Source: Megasphaera cerevisiae DSM 20462
GTDB taxonomy: Bacteria; Bacillota; Negativicutes; Veillonellales; Megasphaeraceae
Length of the DNA: 50,730 nucleotides
Direction of reading: 5' to 3'
NCBI RefSeq assembly: GCF_001045675.1
Contig: NZ_LEKT01000020.1
Span: 1-50,730, forward strand
Notes under the pieces: model-generated
Seen by the model: the letters and a program-made list of their open reading frames with translations, nothing else
Told to the model about the DNA's origin: nothing
Database searches by the model: none
Program-made: the position numbers and the translations under genes
Shown here: piece after piece, positions 36,271-45,684 of the stretch
Layout of the letters: each line of letters starts with the position of its first letter
How positions within the stretch are numbered: position 1 is the first letter of the stretch

Positions 36271-36557
36271 AAAAAGACCACCCGCTCATACAGAGACGGT
36301 GGTCCGTGGTTCCACTCTGATTACAATATCATAAAACTGACTGATATTATCACTCAAAACCGATAACGGTGGTTTTCCGAAATAATCTACTCTCTTTTCG
36401 ATTATCCTGCTCCCAAAGGCATTCCATCGTACCCCAGCGGCGGTGTAAGCTTTCAGCCGGTGACTTACACTCTCTGTATGGCTTTCGTACGTGTACTTGT
36501 TTTGTTCATCACATTTTTATTACGCATATGATACCTCTTTTGGGAGGATTTTGTCAA
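36271..36557 (-). promoter_or_regulatory. Cysteine T-box riboswitch with promoter, upstream of cysE
   Basis: Read on the reverse strand: -35 TTGACA (36552-36557), 18-base spacer, -10 TATCAT (36528-36533). The leader shows stem I marks (AGAGAG and GCTGAAAGC), a specifier-loop region reading GGAATGCC whose TGC matches cysteine, the T-box sequence AGAGTGGAACCACGG (consensus AGGGTGGNACCGCG), and a terminator GACCACC/GGGTGGTC followed by TTTTT (36271-36304). Uncharged cysteine tRNA should hold the antiterminator and let cysE (and cysK) be read. The specifier assignment is by position, not by folding. Confidence 0.9.
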
Positions 36558-36723
36558 TAGGAAAAATAAAAAAGTATGTGTCAATAGTTTCTCGGTAAAT
36601 TTTTTGACCTTGATAATAGCGAGCTTTGCGGGCTTCGTTATGTTAGAAAAATACAGGTGTAGAAAAGCTTTTGGATAACTTTCCTATGGCACTGCTGACA
36701 TGCCCCTGATTGCGTATGCTTCC

Positions 36724-37983
36724 TCAATGAATTCCCACATGGGGCTGTATCGGTATCTTCTTCATTATCCGTCTCATTGTTCCTTTACATGTGCGGCTTA
36801 TCGGTGCTGTAAAGCCTTTTTCCCAGATGGTGAAGGCGTTGTCCAGCTCTTTGTTTCGTATGGCCGTAATCACCTTGACCATGGCGGTTCCTCCTGCCTT
36901 GCTCCAATGACGCCCCTGTTTCTTCATTCTATAGCTATAAAGGCGGTGATTGTTCTCGCACGCTCCGATTCCTGCGGGCTGTACCTGCGGGGTTCTCATC
37001 GTTATGGGTTTCAGCGATTCCCAATTCCTTACTATATATTTCCGAAGCTTCTCTATGTGAGCGGCTTCCTCCGTCGTTGCTGCCTGTGATTCGGCCGTAT
37101 CCAGTAACACCCGCATTGTGTCTGCCTTGTACTCCCGCAAGGCCTTGCGTATTTCCTCCTGTAAAGCCGGTTCCACAAAATACAGCCGTTCTTTCAGCTT
37201 CCGGTTTACAGGATACCGGTCTAGCACATGCTCATGTTGGCGACAGCCGATGACCATGCTTTCGAATATATCTTTCCCATAGCCGCTGCCTCCATCGCTG
37301 TTGCTGACCACTGTCAGTTTGCCCAGGTCGTATTCCCGTTGCAGATAGGCCGTCACTTGCTGGATCAGCGCCTTGTGGTTCAACCCTGCAAAATAATGGG
37401 CATGAACCAATACACTTTGCCATCCATGCTGTTGCTGACCTTCACTCACTTGTACCCGGTGGATTTCCTGTCGTTTTTCTCCCTGACCTTTGATGATCAG
37501 CCTGTCCCCTTCGATACAGAGCATCGCAGGCCGGTGCTGTTCCACTGTCGGGAGCACGGCTCTGCCGATTTCTTGCTGCTCCCATTTTTCATAGTTTCCC
37601 ACCTGTTTGATGCTGTTCCCCACGGTCTGATGACTGATGGTAGTCAATGTCAGACGGTTCATGACATCGGCCGTGGTACGATATACGCTTGTCGCGGCTT
37701 CTTCCGTAACCCGTTTCATATATAATGCCGTATACCGTTGGTATTTCCGCAATCCCAGCTGGTTATCCAAGGGATAGAATCCTTTGGCTCGCGGACCCTG
37801 TTTCTGTATCCGCCGCCGCTCAAAGGTGATCGTGCCTAACAGTCCTTGAATCGTACGGAAATCCCGTCGTTTCATCTGATATCCTTGTTTCGTGTATTCT
37901 GCCGTCAATTCTGTATCGATGGTTTCTAGTGCGATACCCAACGCCTGTGTGAAAATACGGATAAACAACTGAAGCAATCTCAT
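36724..37983 (-). CDS. ISLre2-family transposase (UPF0236)
   Basis: A 419-residue transposase. Family features are the N-terminal helical part, FRTIQGLLGTITFERRR, the block MLCIEGDRLIIKGQG, VVSNSDGGSGYGKDIFE, and the C-terminal GIGACENNHRLYSYRMKKQG followed by HWSKAGGTAMVKVI. The length is at the short end of the family but the frame is uninterrupted. No terminal inverted repeats or target duplication could be fixed in the flanks. It lies between the cysE T-box and the lactate operon and may have brought in or separated regulatory DNA. Confidence 0.9.
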   Translation of the reverse strand: MRLLQLFIRIFTQALGIALETIDTELTAEYTKQGYQMKRRDFRTIQGLLGTITFERRRIQKQGPRAKGFYPLDNQLGLRKYQRYTALYMKRVTEEAATSVYRTTADVMNRLTLTTISHQTVGNSIKQVGNYEKWEQQEIGRAVLPTVEQHRPAMLCIEGDRLIIKGQGEKRQEIHRVQVSEGQQQHGWQSVLVHAHYFAGLNHKALIQQVTAYLQREYDLGKLTVVSNSDGGSGYGKDIFESMVIGCRQHEHVLDRYPVNRKLKERLYFVEPALQEEIRKALREYKADTMRVLLDTAESQAATTEEAAHIEKLRKYIVRNWESLKPITMRTPQVQPAGIGACENNHRLYSYRMKKQGRHWSKAGGTAMVKVITAIRNKELDNAFTIWEKGFTAPISRTCKGTMRRIMKKIPIQPHVGIH

Positions 37984-38545
37984 TTCTCGTATTTACACTA
38001 AGAATAAAAATAGGTGCAGCAAACAAAAAAATATAGAACAGTGTCTCGAAACATTTCAGAAAAACAAATCGTTAGTAGTTGTGCTGATATATAATATATT
38101 ATAAAAATTAATGTTGGTTAATAAATATACATAAAAGAACCGATCGGGGCTTACAGCTGGCGCAGCTGAAAATAATGTATTAACATGGTAAATATGCATT
38201 GTAAATATTGATATTGATATGCATTTTAAATATACATAAAAAAACAAAACAACAATGATTTAATATCATTTATAAAATAAATAGAATAAAAAATGTAGTT
38301 AATGATTGACTTCTCTGAGTTTATGTATATATAATTTGCATAATAGATAAACTTCTTGGTTTTTTGAATATCTTTACATATGATTTATTTGCATAGATAT
38401 GATAAATCTATTTCATAAAAAGCAATGAATGTTAACGACTTCCTCCTTGTGTTTAGTGTATAAATTGATATACTTATAATAAGTCCTTTTAAGTATATTT
38501 ATTATTTCGTTTAAATTTTATTCTAAATGTAAAGGGGTGTGAAAA
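37984..38545. other. Long AT-rich intergenic region with repeats
   Basis: No gene is seen in 562 bases. It holds an 18-base direct repeat AAATATACATAAAAGAAC (38123-38140) and AAATATACATAAAAAAAC (38228-38245), and a GC-rich hairpin CAGCTG-GCG-CAGCTG (38154-38168) just after the first copy, perhaps the remains of a small mobile element or the outer part of the insertion sequence. The lutC promoter lies near 38306. Confidence 0.55.
38306..38335 (+). promoter_or_regulatory. Promoter of the lactate-quinone operon
   Basis: TTGACT (38306-38311) and TATAAT (38330-38335) are 18 bases apart. This gives a leader of about 205 bases before lutC, long enough for regulation. A second weaker -10 near 38478 is possible. 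Confidence 0.55.
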
Positions 38546-39091
38546 ATGGAAAAAGCAGAGTTGTATGAAATGTTTCAGAAAGGATTAGCCAGCGTTGCCG
38601 GTGAATGCTGTCTGGCGTCAAAAGCTGATTTGGCAGCAGTACTCGTCGAAATTTTCCGAAAGAAAGATACGCAGGAGGTGGCTATTGTAGAATCTCCTTT
38701 GTTGAAGGACACTGGGGTTGTCAGCGCGCTGAAAGCGGCAGGTATCAAAACCGATACGGATTATATTCGTAAAAACGCTCCGGATGATAAGGGCGGTGTG
38801 ACGGAGGCCGATTACGGTATTGCTAATTTGGGGTCGCTGGTACAGATGAAGGATAACGTCGATGACCGTATTGTGGAAACGGTAGCGGATGTATATGTTG
38901 GTATAGTCAAATTATCCAAAATCGTTGATACTTTTGATACCATGATTGACATTATGGCAGAAACCAAACCCTTTCCGAAATTTGCCGGTATTATTACCGG
39001 TCCGAGTCGTACTGCCGATATCGAATGCGTAGGTACGGTAGGAGTGCATGGTCCGCGCCAATATTCGGTTGTTGTAGTAAAAGATGCGTAA
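38546..39091 (+). CDS. lutC: Lactate utilisation protein C (LUD domain)
   Basis: A 181-residue LutC/YkgG-type protein, one of three subunits of the Fe-S L-lactate oxidase LutABC. The end block GIITGPSRTADIECVGTVGVHGPRQ is the family signature. It lies 15 bases before a fused lutB-lutA gene, and AAGGGGTG is the ribosome site. It has no membrane segment. Substrate (L-lactate) is inferred from family. Confidence 0.88.
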   Translation: MEKAELYEMFQKGLASVAGECCLASKADLAAVLVEIFRKKDTQEVAIVESPLLKDTGVVSALKAAGIKTDTDYIRKNAPDDKGGVTEADYGIANLGSLVQMKDNVDDRIVETVADVYVGIVKLSKIVDTFDTMIDIMAETKPFPKFAGIITGPSRTADIECVGTVGVHGPRQYSVVVVKDA

Positions 39092-39106
39092 GGGAGGGAA
39101 TGTTAA

Positions 39107-41281
39107 ATGTCTAATGAATTATTGAAGCAGGAAATTGAGCGTGCCATGGATAACGCGCCGCTGCAGCGGGCGTTGAAGAACTTTACGACAGCATATCCGG
39201 GAAACCGCGCTAATGTATATAAAGGCTATGATTTTGAGGCATTGCGTGAAAAGGTACATGAAGTCAAATCCTATGCGCGGGACCATATTGATGAGCTATT
39301 GGATGAATTTGAAAAGAACGCGACCGCTAATGGTGCGCACGTATTTCGGGCACATACTCCGCAGGAAGCATTTGATTATGCTTTAAAGCTGGCAAAAGAA
39401 AATAATGTCAAGCTGGTAGTCAAATCAAAATCTATGGCTTCGGAAGAAATGCATTTCAATCAAGGCTTTGAAGCGGCGGGTATTCACGCGCAGGAAACAG
39501 ATCTGGGTGAGTTTATCAACGCCATTGCCGGGGATTCGCCGTCACATATGGTTATGCCGGCCATCCACTACTCGAAGGAAGACGTTGCCGGGCTGTTTTC
39601 ATCGTATACAAAAGCTCCCGAGGCACCTATTATTACGGAAGAAGTCAAAACCTCGCGCCGTGTTATGCGTCCCAAGTTTTTTCAGGCTGAAATGGGGGTT
39701 TCCGGTGCTAATGCCGCTGTTGCTGAAACGGGTACGGTCATTACGATGACTAACGAAGGGAACGGACGTATGGTCGGGACAATGCCGAACATGCACTTGT
39801 ATATTTTCGGCATTGAAAAATTTGTTGCTAAAATGAGTGATATCCGGTATATTTTCAAGGTCTTGCCCCGTAACGGCACTGCCCAGAACATCACGACGTA
39901 TCTGTCTTTCTATACGGGTGCTACGAATGTGGTAACGGATCCTGAAAATGATACGAAAGAACCTAAACAATTTAATATCATTATTTTGGATACACCGGAA
40001 CGCCGTCAAATTATGCAGGATCCGGATTATCAGGATATTTTCTGCTGTATTCGCTGTGCAGCTTGTCTGAATGTCTGTCCGGCTTTTCGCCTTGTAGGCG
40101 GGCATGTATATGGCGGCAGTATTTATACCGGCGGTATCGGTACGCTGCTTACCTCCTTCCTCAACAGCCGGGAACGCGGCAAGGATATTCAGAATATCTG
40201 TCTGCAGTGCGGCACCTGCAATACGGTTTGCGGCGGCAAACTCGATGTGGCCGGCATGATCCTCAAGCTGCGTACTAAATACGCGCAGGAAGACGGCTTG
40301 AATCCGATCCATAAATTCTGTTTGGATACGGTCAGTGACCGGCATTTGTTTCACTCTATGCTGCGTATCGCATCGGTTGCGCAGGGGACGCTTGCGCAGG
40401 GGACGCTTACGCAGGGCCAGCCAATGCTGCGGCACATGCCCATGTTCCTGTCAGGCCTCACGGCCGGACGTAGTCTGCCAACGGTAGCGCCGCAGCCGTT
40501 CCGGGATGTCCTGCCGGCCATCAAGCAAGATGTGCCTAATCCGAAAGGGAAAATTGCCATTTTTGCCGGTTGTCTGCTGGACTTTGTATATGTTGATATC
40601 GCAACAGCTGTTGTCAAAGCGCTTAATATGGCCGGGTATATTGTGGAAATGCCGTTGGATCAATCGTGCTGCGGAGCTCCGGCGACGTATATGGGAGATG
40701 TAGAAAATGCTAAAAAGGCAGCTGAAATGAATATCAACGCGATGGATGCCGAGCACTATGATTTCATCGTTTCAGCCTGTCCTACTTGTACCCATGCTCT
40801 CCGGGATTACAAGGACATGTTCAAAGACGATCCGGACATGTACAAAAAAGCGACAGAGCTGGGGGCTAAATCGTATGACTTTTCCAAGCTTCTTTCTATG
40901 CTGGGAGGACTGCCGGATAATGCTGATGGCGTACCCATGAAGGTCACGTATCATGATTCCTGTCATCTGAAACGGTATATGGGTGTATTTGAAGAACAGC
41001 GCGAGTTGCTTGAACAGACCAGCGGCGTGGAAATTACGGAAATGAACAATTGTGATAAATGCTGCGGCTTCGGTGGTTCATACTCCGTTAAATTTCCGGA
41101 AATGTCTGCGCCTATATTGGAGGAAAAAATCGATAATATCGTAGCTACCGGTGCTGATGTCGTAGCGGTCGACTGTCCGGGATGCCTGCTTCAGATCAAG
41201 GGTGGTTTGGATGCCCGCGGCCTGAACAATATTCAAGTTAAGCATACGGCACAAATTCTAGTGGAAAAACGGGAAAAATAA
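39107..41281 (+). CDS. lutB: LutB-LutA fusion: lactate oxidation iron-sulphur protein
   Basis: A 724-residue protein joining two usual subunits. Residues about 1-300 form the LutB LUD domain (VKSKSMASEEMHFNQGFEAAG, MGVSGANAAVAETGTV). Residues about 310-375 carry two 4Fe-4S motifs: CIRCAACLNVCP and CLQCGTCNTVCGG. Residues about 480-724 are a CCG-domain LutA/GlpC-like part: QSCCGAPA, ACPTCTHALRDY, YHDSCHLKR, CDKCCGFGGSYSVK and DCPGCLLQIKGG. The normal LutB is about 470 residues and LutA about 240, which fits a fusion. The linker has a tandem repeat (AQGTLAQGTLTQG). With lutC 15 bases upstream it likely oxidises lactate and passes electrons onward. Confidence 0.92.
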   Translation: MSNELLKQEIERAMDNAPLQRALKNFTTAYPGNRANVYKGYDFEALREKVHEVKSYARDHIDELLDEFEKNATANGAHVFRAHTPQEAFDYALKLAKENNVKLVVKSKSMASEEMHFNQGFEAAGIHAQETDLGEFINAIAGDSPSHMVMPAIHYSKEDVAGLFSSYTKAPEAPIITEEVKTSRRVMRPKFFQAEMGVSGANAAVAETGTVITMTNEGNGRMVGTMPNMHLYIFGIEKFVAKMSDIRYIFKVLPRNGTAQNITTYLSFYTGATNVVTDPENDTKEPKQFNIIILDTPERRQIMQDPDYQDIFCCIRCAACLNVCPAFRLVGGHVYGGSIYTGGIGTLLTSFLNSRERGKDIQNICLQCGTCNTVCGGKLDVAGMILKLRTKYAQEDGLNPIHKFCLDTVSDRHLFHSMLRIASVAQGTLAQGTLTQGQPMLRHMPMFLSGLTAGRSLPTVAPQPFRDVLPAIKQDVPNPKGKIAIFAGCLLDFVYVDIATAVVKALNMAGYIVEMPLDQSCCGAPATYMGDVENAKKAAEMNINAMDAEHYDFIVSACPTCTHALRDYKDMFKDDPDMYKKATELGAKSYDFSKLLSMLGGLPDNADGVPMKVTYHDSCHLKRYMGVFEEQRELLEQTSGVEITEMNNCDKCCGFGGSYSVKFPEMSAPILEEKIDNIVATGADVVAVDCPGCLLQIKGGLDARGLNNIQVKHTAQILVEKREK
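40379..40408 (+). repeat. Perfect 15-bp tandem repeat in the LutB-LutA linker
   Basis: GCGCAGGGGACGCTT occurs twice (40379-40393, 40394-40408) and a partial third copy follows. It codes AQGTL repeats at about residues 425-434, between the Fe-S and CCG parts, keeps frame, and would let linker length vary by slippage. Confidence 0.85.
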
Positions 41282-41321
41282 GCAGCCGTTTAGGCGAGCG
41301 GAAAGGTGTATTTGAGCATTG

Positions 41322-42347
41322 ATGATAAAACAGAGACTTATAGAGAACAGCGCTCGGAGATGCATGCCGAAATATTTTACCAGAGTCAGTGACGAGCAGA
41401 TACAGAAGATCAGGGAATATATGGATTTGTTCATGGGACATCCGTTTTCTGGAACAGCGATCGGCGCGGTATTGGATGATGCCGCCTCCTCGCAAGGGAA
41501 AATGATACGGCCGCGTCTGCTGGTGATGGCATCGGAATTTGGCTCTGCCTGCAGAGAGGCTGGAGACCGGCTGTACAAGCTTGCTGCTATCGTGGAAATG
41601 ACTCATCTCGCCTCGCTTATTCATGACGACATCATTGATGATGCACCGCTTCGCCGCGGCAAGCCGTCTGTACAAAGCAAGTATGGGAAAAATGCAGCCG
41701 TTTACGCCGGTGATTTCCTTATGAGCCGTATCAGCTATCATTTAATGCGGGAGGGACTAAATCATTCCGGTATGGTGCTGTCAAAGACTGTGGAGGCAAT
41801 GTGTGTCGGAGAGATCGGTCAAGCGGCGTGCCGGTATAAAGAGAATGTTACCATGGAGGAATATCTGCGTAATATTCACGGGAAAACAGTAGCCTTGTTT
41901 ATGGCTTGCTGCCGTATTGGTGCGAGGGAAAGCGGCTGCAGTGAAAAGGTTGCGCAGCTGTTGGAAGCCTTGGGAGAATGCTTGGGGTATATGTTTCAAA
42001 TGAGAGATGATCTGCTGGATTTTACGACGGACCACACACAAATTGGAAAAAATGCGCATCAGGACTTTCAGGAGGGGATATATACTCTGCCGGTGCTGCT
42101 GGCGTTGGAACAGCCTGGCGGACGTGAAGCGCTAACGCCTTTTATGCAGCGTAACGCAGGCAGGATACTGTCAGCGGAAGACATTTGCCGTATGGAACAG
42201 CTGGTAACGGAACTGGGCGGGATGGAAAAGTCCTGGAATCTGATTCATGGTTATCAGCAGCATGCGGAAGAATTGATCCGGCTGCTGCCTTCCTGTGAAG
42301 TGGCTCAGCTGCTGCTGAAGCTGGTTCGGAAACTGGGGGCTGTATAG
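41322..42347 (+). CDS. Polyprenyl diphosphate synthase (trans-isoprenyl type)
   Basis: A 341-residue prenyl synthase making the long isoprenoid tail for quinones. The first Asp-rich motif is HDDIIDDAPLRRGKPS and the second is MRDDLLDFTTD, with the GKMIRPRL and YAGDFLMSR blocks. Product chain length cannot be told. ATG 41322 is used; ATG 41364 (MPKYFTRVSDEQ) has a closer ribosome site (GGAG, 4 bases) and may be the true start. The menA-like gene begins one base after its stop, so the two are coupled. Confidence 0.9.
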   Translation: MIKQRLIENSARRCMPKYFTRVSDEQIQKIREYMDLFMGHPFSGTAIGAVLDDAASSQGKMIRPRLLVMASEFGSACREAGDRLYKLAAIVEMTHLASLIHDDIIDDAPLRRGKPSVQSKYGKNAAVYAGDFLMSRISYHLMREGLNHSGMVLSKTVEAMCVGEIGQAACRYKENVTMEEYLRNIHGKTVALFMACCRIGARESGCSEKVAQLLEALGECLGYMFQMRDDLLDFTTDHTQIGKNAHQDFQEGIYTLPVLLALEQPGGREALTPFMQRNAGRILSAEDICRMEQLVTELGGMEKSWNLIHGYQQHAEELIRLLPSCEVAQLLLKLVRKLGAV

Positions 42348-42348
42348 C

Positions 42349-43278
42349 ATGAAAGAACAATGTCTAACGCCTAAGTTGGCGTTTCGGCTGGCGGCGCCTC
42401 ATTCCTGGCTTGCTGCGATATATCCTGCTTTATTCGGGGAATTATACTGCCTGCTTGCGGGAGATGTACTGTCCCTTGGGACCGGTGCGGCCTTGCTGGG
42501 GGCCTGTGTACTTATGCAGTCTACAGTCAATACACTCAACGATTACTTTGATTTTGTGAAAGGGGCAGACAGCGCAGACGATTGTGTGGAAGTCAGCGAT
42601 GCCGTACTTGTCTATGAGCATATTGCGCCCAAACAGGCCTTAGCGCTGGGAATTGGGTATTTAGCGGCCGCGGTGCTGCTGGCACTGCCCGTTATCCTTT
42701 CTGCCGGACCGGCGCCGTTTCTTGTCGGTGTGATCGGAGCAGCTGCCGTACTGGCCTATTCCGGCGGCGCAGTATCTATTTCCTACCTGCCTGTAGGTGA
42801 ACTGGTTTCCGGCGTGGTCATGGGTGGGTTGATACCCTTGGGAATCGTGGCGGCTGTACGCGGTACACTGGACGCTGCCGTTATGGCGGCGGCGCTGCCG
42901 TTTATCATGGGAATCGGCCTGATTATGATGACCAATAATATCTGTGATATTGAAAAAGACCGACGGGTACGGCGCTGTACCCTGCCGGTCCTGCTGGGAC
43001 GGCAGAAGGCCGTGCGGTGTTATCGGGCTGCGGTGGTGCTGTGGATGTTGCTGCTGTGTGTTGTGCCGGTGGTCTATGCCGGTTTGTGGGGCCTGATTAC
43101 GCCAGTACTGGTCGTGCTGGTCTCCCGCGGCGCATTTGCTTTTCTGCTGCGTTCACCCTTGGTGCCGAATAACCGGATCAGGCAGATGAAAGGGATTTTG
43201 AAGGGGAATTTGCTGGGAAACGGCACATATTTGCTCATGATGACAGGTATGTGGATCGGAGGTATGCTTCATGGCTGA
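42349..43278 (+). CDS. menA: UbiA/MenA-type prenyltransferase
   Basis: A 309-residue membrane enzyme of the UbiA superfamily that attaches the prenyl tail to the quinone head. It has about eight or nine helices and both Asp-rich loops: NTLNDYFDFVKGADSADD and NNICDIEKDRRVRR, the MenA-like form. Position between a prenyl synthase and a MenG-type methyltransferase supports demethylmenaquinone formation. It overlaps the next gene by 8 bases. Confidence 0.88.
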   Translation: MKEQCLTPKLAFRLAAPHSWLAAIYPALFGELYCLLAGDVLSLGTGAALLGACVLMQSTVNTLNDYFDFVKGADSADDCVEVSDAVLVYEHIAPKQALALGIGYLAAAVLLALPVILSAGPAPFLVGVIGAAAVLAYSGGAVSISYLPVGELVSGVVMGGLIPLGIVAAVRGTLDAAVMAAALPFIMGIGLIMMTNNICDIEKDRRVRRCTLPVLLGRQKAVRCYRAAVVLWMLLLCVVPVVYAGLWGLITPVLVVLVSRGAFAFLLRSPLVPNNRIRQMKGILKGNLLGNGTYLLMMTGMWIGGMLHG

Positions 43279-44008
43279 ACCGTCGAAACGAGAAAAAGTA
43301 TATCAAGTTTTTCAGCACATTTCTTCTTCCTATGATGAGGCTAATGAGCGTATCAGCCTGGGAATGGAAGGACGTTGGAAACAGCAGCTCATTGATGCAA
43401 TAACCAAACGGGCTGAACCAAACGGACAGGTTCTGGATGTGTGCTGTGGTACCGGTGATATTGCCATTGCGATTGCTGCTGTCCGACCAGATCTGACAGT
43501 TACAGGGCTGGATTTTTCTCCGGCTATGCTGCAGACTGCCCGGCAGAAGAGCCGGCGGCTGGATAATGTCAGCTGGTACGAAGGGGATGCCATGACGCTT
43601 CCCTTTCCAGACAACACCTTTGCATCCGCCTGTATTTCATTCGGACTGCGCAACACTTCTGACTATCGGCAGGTATTATGCGAAATGACGCGTGTCGTCC
43701 GGCCGGGAGGCTGGGTCTACTGCCTGGATTCCTTTGTCCCCGATTCTCCCTTGATCCGTCCTTTTTATGCCTTGTACTTCCGGGGTATCATGCCATTTCT
43801 CGGTGGTGGCATCCGGCATCGCCAGGAATACCTGTGGCTGTGGCAGTCGACGCGGGAGTTTTTGAGGAAGCGGCAGTTGCTGGCTCTTTTCAGGGAAGTC
43901 GGCCTGGCACATGCGCGGATGGAAGGTCATTTGTTTGGGACCTGCGTGCTGCACAAGGGGCAGAAACGGATCAGCACTAGAAATAAAAGAAAAATGAAGA
44001 CAAATTAA
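43271..44008 (+). CDS. menG: Demethylmenaquinone methyltransferase (UbiE/MenG type)
   Basis: A 245-residue SAM-dependent methyltransferase that adds the ring methyl to demethylmenaquinone. The N-terminal VYQVFQHISSSYDEANERIS is typical UbiE, then motif I VLDVCCGTGDIAIAIA, LDFSPAMLQTARQK, the UbiE signature region FPDNTFASACISFGLRN, and MTRVVRPGGWV. It ends with a basic tail not usual for the family. Head-group genes for menaquinone are not in the window. Confidence 0.92.
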   Translation: MAEPSKREKVYQVFQHISSSYDEANERISLGMEGRWKQQLIDAITKRAEPNGQVLDVCCGTGDIAIAIAAVRPDLTVTGLDFSPAMLQTARQKSRRLDNVSWYEGDAMTLPFPDNTFASACISFGLRNTSDYRQVLCEMTRVVRPGGWVYCLDSFVPDSPLIRPFYALYFRGIMPFLGGGIRHRQEYLWLWQSTREFLRKRQLLALFREVGLAHARMEGHLFGTCVLHKGQKRISTRNKRKMKTN

Positions 44009-44085
44009 CATACGTTTAATATAAAAACTGACGGTTACTGGAACGGATTCAGAATATAAACCGTATGGTTAAGGAGGGTAAGAAC

Positions 44086-45381
44086 ATGAGTAGTGAAGAA
44101 AAATTTGATGCCATAGTAGTTGGCGGCGGCCTGGCTGGTTCTGCTGCGGCGCTGACAATGGCGCAGGCAGGGTTGGATGTCATGTTGGTGGAGCGCGGTA
44201 AATTCTGCGGTTCTAAAAACTCCAGCGGCGGACGTATCTATGGACATAGCCTGGAAAAGCTCATTCCAAACTTTGCAGAAGAAGCCCCCATCGAGCGTAA
44301 GATTACGCAGGAGCGGCTTTCCCTGATGACCGAAGGCGGTGCTTTGAGCTTTCAATATGGCTCGGATAAGCTGCAAGCACTGAAGCATCCCTCATACTCG
44401 GTGCTGCGGTCTAAGTTTGACAAATGGCTGGCTGAAAAGGCGGAAGAAGCCGGTGTGATGGTAGCGACGGGCCTGCTGGTAGACAATCTGGTTATTGAAG
44501 ACGGCAAGGTCATCGGTATCAACTGCGGCGGTGAAGAAGTAGATGCTGATGTAGTGATTTTGGCCGATGGGGTAAACTCCCTGTTGGCACAGCAGCTGGG
44601 CATGAAGCAGGAATTGGATCCTAAAGATGTAGCTGTAGGTGTCAAGGAAGTCATCGAACTCGGTGAAGATGTCATCAACGAACGGTTTGGCCTGGAAAAT
44701 GGGGAAGGCGCCGCATGGATGATAGCCGGCGATCCGACCGGCGGCAACTTAGGCGGCGGCTTTATCTACACCAATAAGGATAGCCTTTCACTGGGGATCG
44801 TTACCACGATCAATGATATTGGACGTGTTGATGTCAGTATCCCTGATATGGTGGAACGCATGAAAGCGCATCCGTCTATCGCGCCGTTTATTAAAGGCGG
44901 GAAACTGTCAGAATACTCGGCCCATCTCGTTACGGAAGGCGGTCTGAAAATGATGCCGGAACTCGTTCGTGACGGTGTGATTCTGGCCGGTGATGCGGCT
45001 GCGATGGTTGTCAATCTGGGCTATACTGTCCGCGGCATGGATTTGGCTGTCGAATCAGGACGTCTTGCCGGCGAAGCTGTTATCAAAGCTAAGGCAGTTG
45101 ATGATTTCTCGGCAGAAAGCCTGGCATATTATAAAAAATTACTGGATGAAAGCTTTATCATGAAGCTCATGAAGCAATATCAGAATCTGCCGGGATTGCT
45201 GGAAGATCATATCATCTTCAATGATTTTCCGAAAATGGCCGATGAATTTGCCGGTATGGTCTATAAAGTAGAAGGCGGCGCTCCTGTTGCGCTGCCGATG
45301 ATCGCCTTGACTGTTCTTGCGAATAACGGGGGTTTAAATGGCCTGTTTGGTCTTGGTAAGAAAGCTTGGGAGGCGATGTAA
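44086..45381 (+). CDS. fixC: FixC-type flavoprotein (electron transfer flavoprotein-quinone oxidoreductase family)
   Basis: A 431-residue FAD protein of the FixC/ETF-QO family. The FAD motif AIVVGGGLAGSAAALTMAQ, followed by MLVERGKFCGSKNSSGG, is the FixC opening, and the late block VILAGDAAAMVVNLGYTVRGMDL binds FAD. These proteins take electrons from FixAB/EtfAB flavoproteins to quinone or to FixX. AAGGAGGG precedes the start. fixX follows one base after its stop. No fixA/fixB or etfAB genes are here, so those partners must be elsewhere. Confidence 0.92.
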   Translation: MSSEEKFDAIVVGGGLAGSAAALTMAQAGLDVMLVERGKFCGSKNSSGGRIYGHSLEKLIPNFAEEAPIERKITQERLSLMTEGGALSFQYGSDKLQALKHPSYSVLRSKFDKWLAEKAEEAGVMVATGLLVDNLVIEDGKVIGINCGGEEVDADVVILADGVNSLLAQQLGMKQELDPKDVAVGVKEVIELGEDVINERFGLENGEGAAWMIAGDPTGGNLGGGFIYTNKDSLSLGIVTTINDIGRVDVSIPDMVERMKAHPSIAPFIKGGKLSEYSAHLVTEGGLKMMPELVRDGVILAGDAAAMVVNLGYTVRGMDLAVESGRLAGEAVIKAKAVDDFSAESLAYYKKLLDESFIMKLMKQYQNLPGLLEDHIIFNDFPKMADEFAGMVYKVEGGAPVALPMIALTVLANNGGLNGLFGLGKKAWEAM

Positions 45382-45382
45382 A

Positions 45383-45667
45383 ATGGCTAAAATGAGTGTA
45401 GACGATAAACTCGGTGTTATCAAATTTATGACGGACGAACACGAATCTCATATTGAAATCAATGAAGACTATCATGACGAAGCAGAAATTCATCGTCTGG
45501 TGATGGCCTGTCCGGCAGAATTGTACAAATATACAGATGGTAAACTGATTTTCAATCATGAAGGCTGTCTGGAATGCGGCACTTGCCGTGTCATTTCCGG
45601 CGGCAAGGGCGTTAAAAGCTGGAAGCACCCGAAAGGTGCTATGGGTGTTGAATATCATCAAGGATAA
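45383..45667 (+). CDS. fixX: FixX-type ferredoxin-like protein
   Basis: A 94-residue ferredoxin-like partner of FixC. It carries cysteines in MACPAELYKY and GCLECGTCR, which together can hold one 4Fe-4S cluster. The His-rich ending SWKHPKGAMGVEYHQG is usual for FixX. It overlaps nothing and is closed by a terminator (45685-45726), ending the unit that starts at lutC. Confidence 0.92.
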   Translation: MAKMSVDDKLGVIKFMTDEHESHIEINEDYHDEAEIHRLVMACPAELYKYTDGKLIFNHEGCLECGTCRVISGGKGVKSWKHPKGAMGVEYHQG

Positions 45668-45684
45668 CTTGCAGATGCAGGAAG

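Noticed and set aside
36590-38060. Terminal inverted repeats of the ISLre2-type element (GTTTC-containing stretches near 36588 and 38046)
   Set aside because: Only about five bases match and no target duplication was found, so the element ends could not be fixed.
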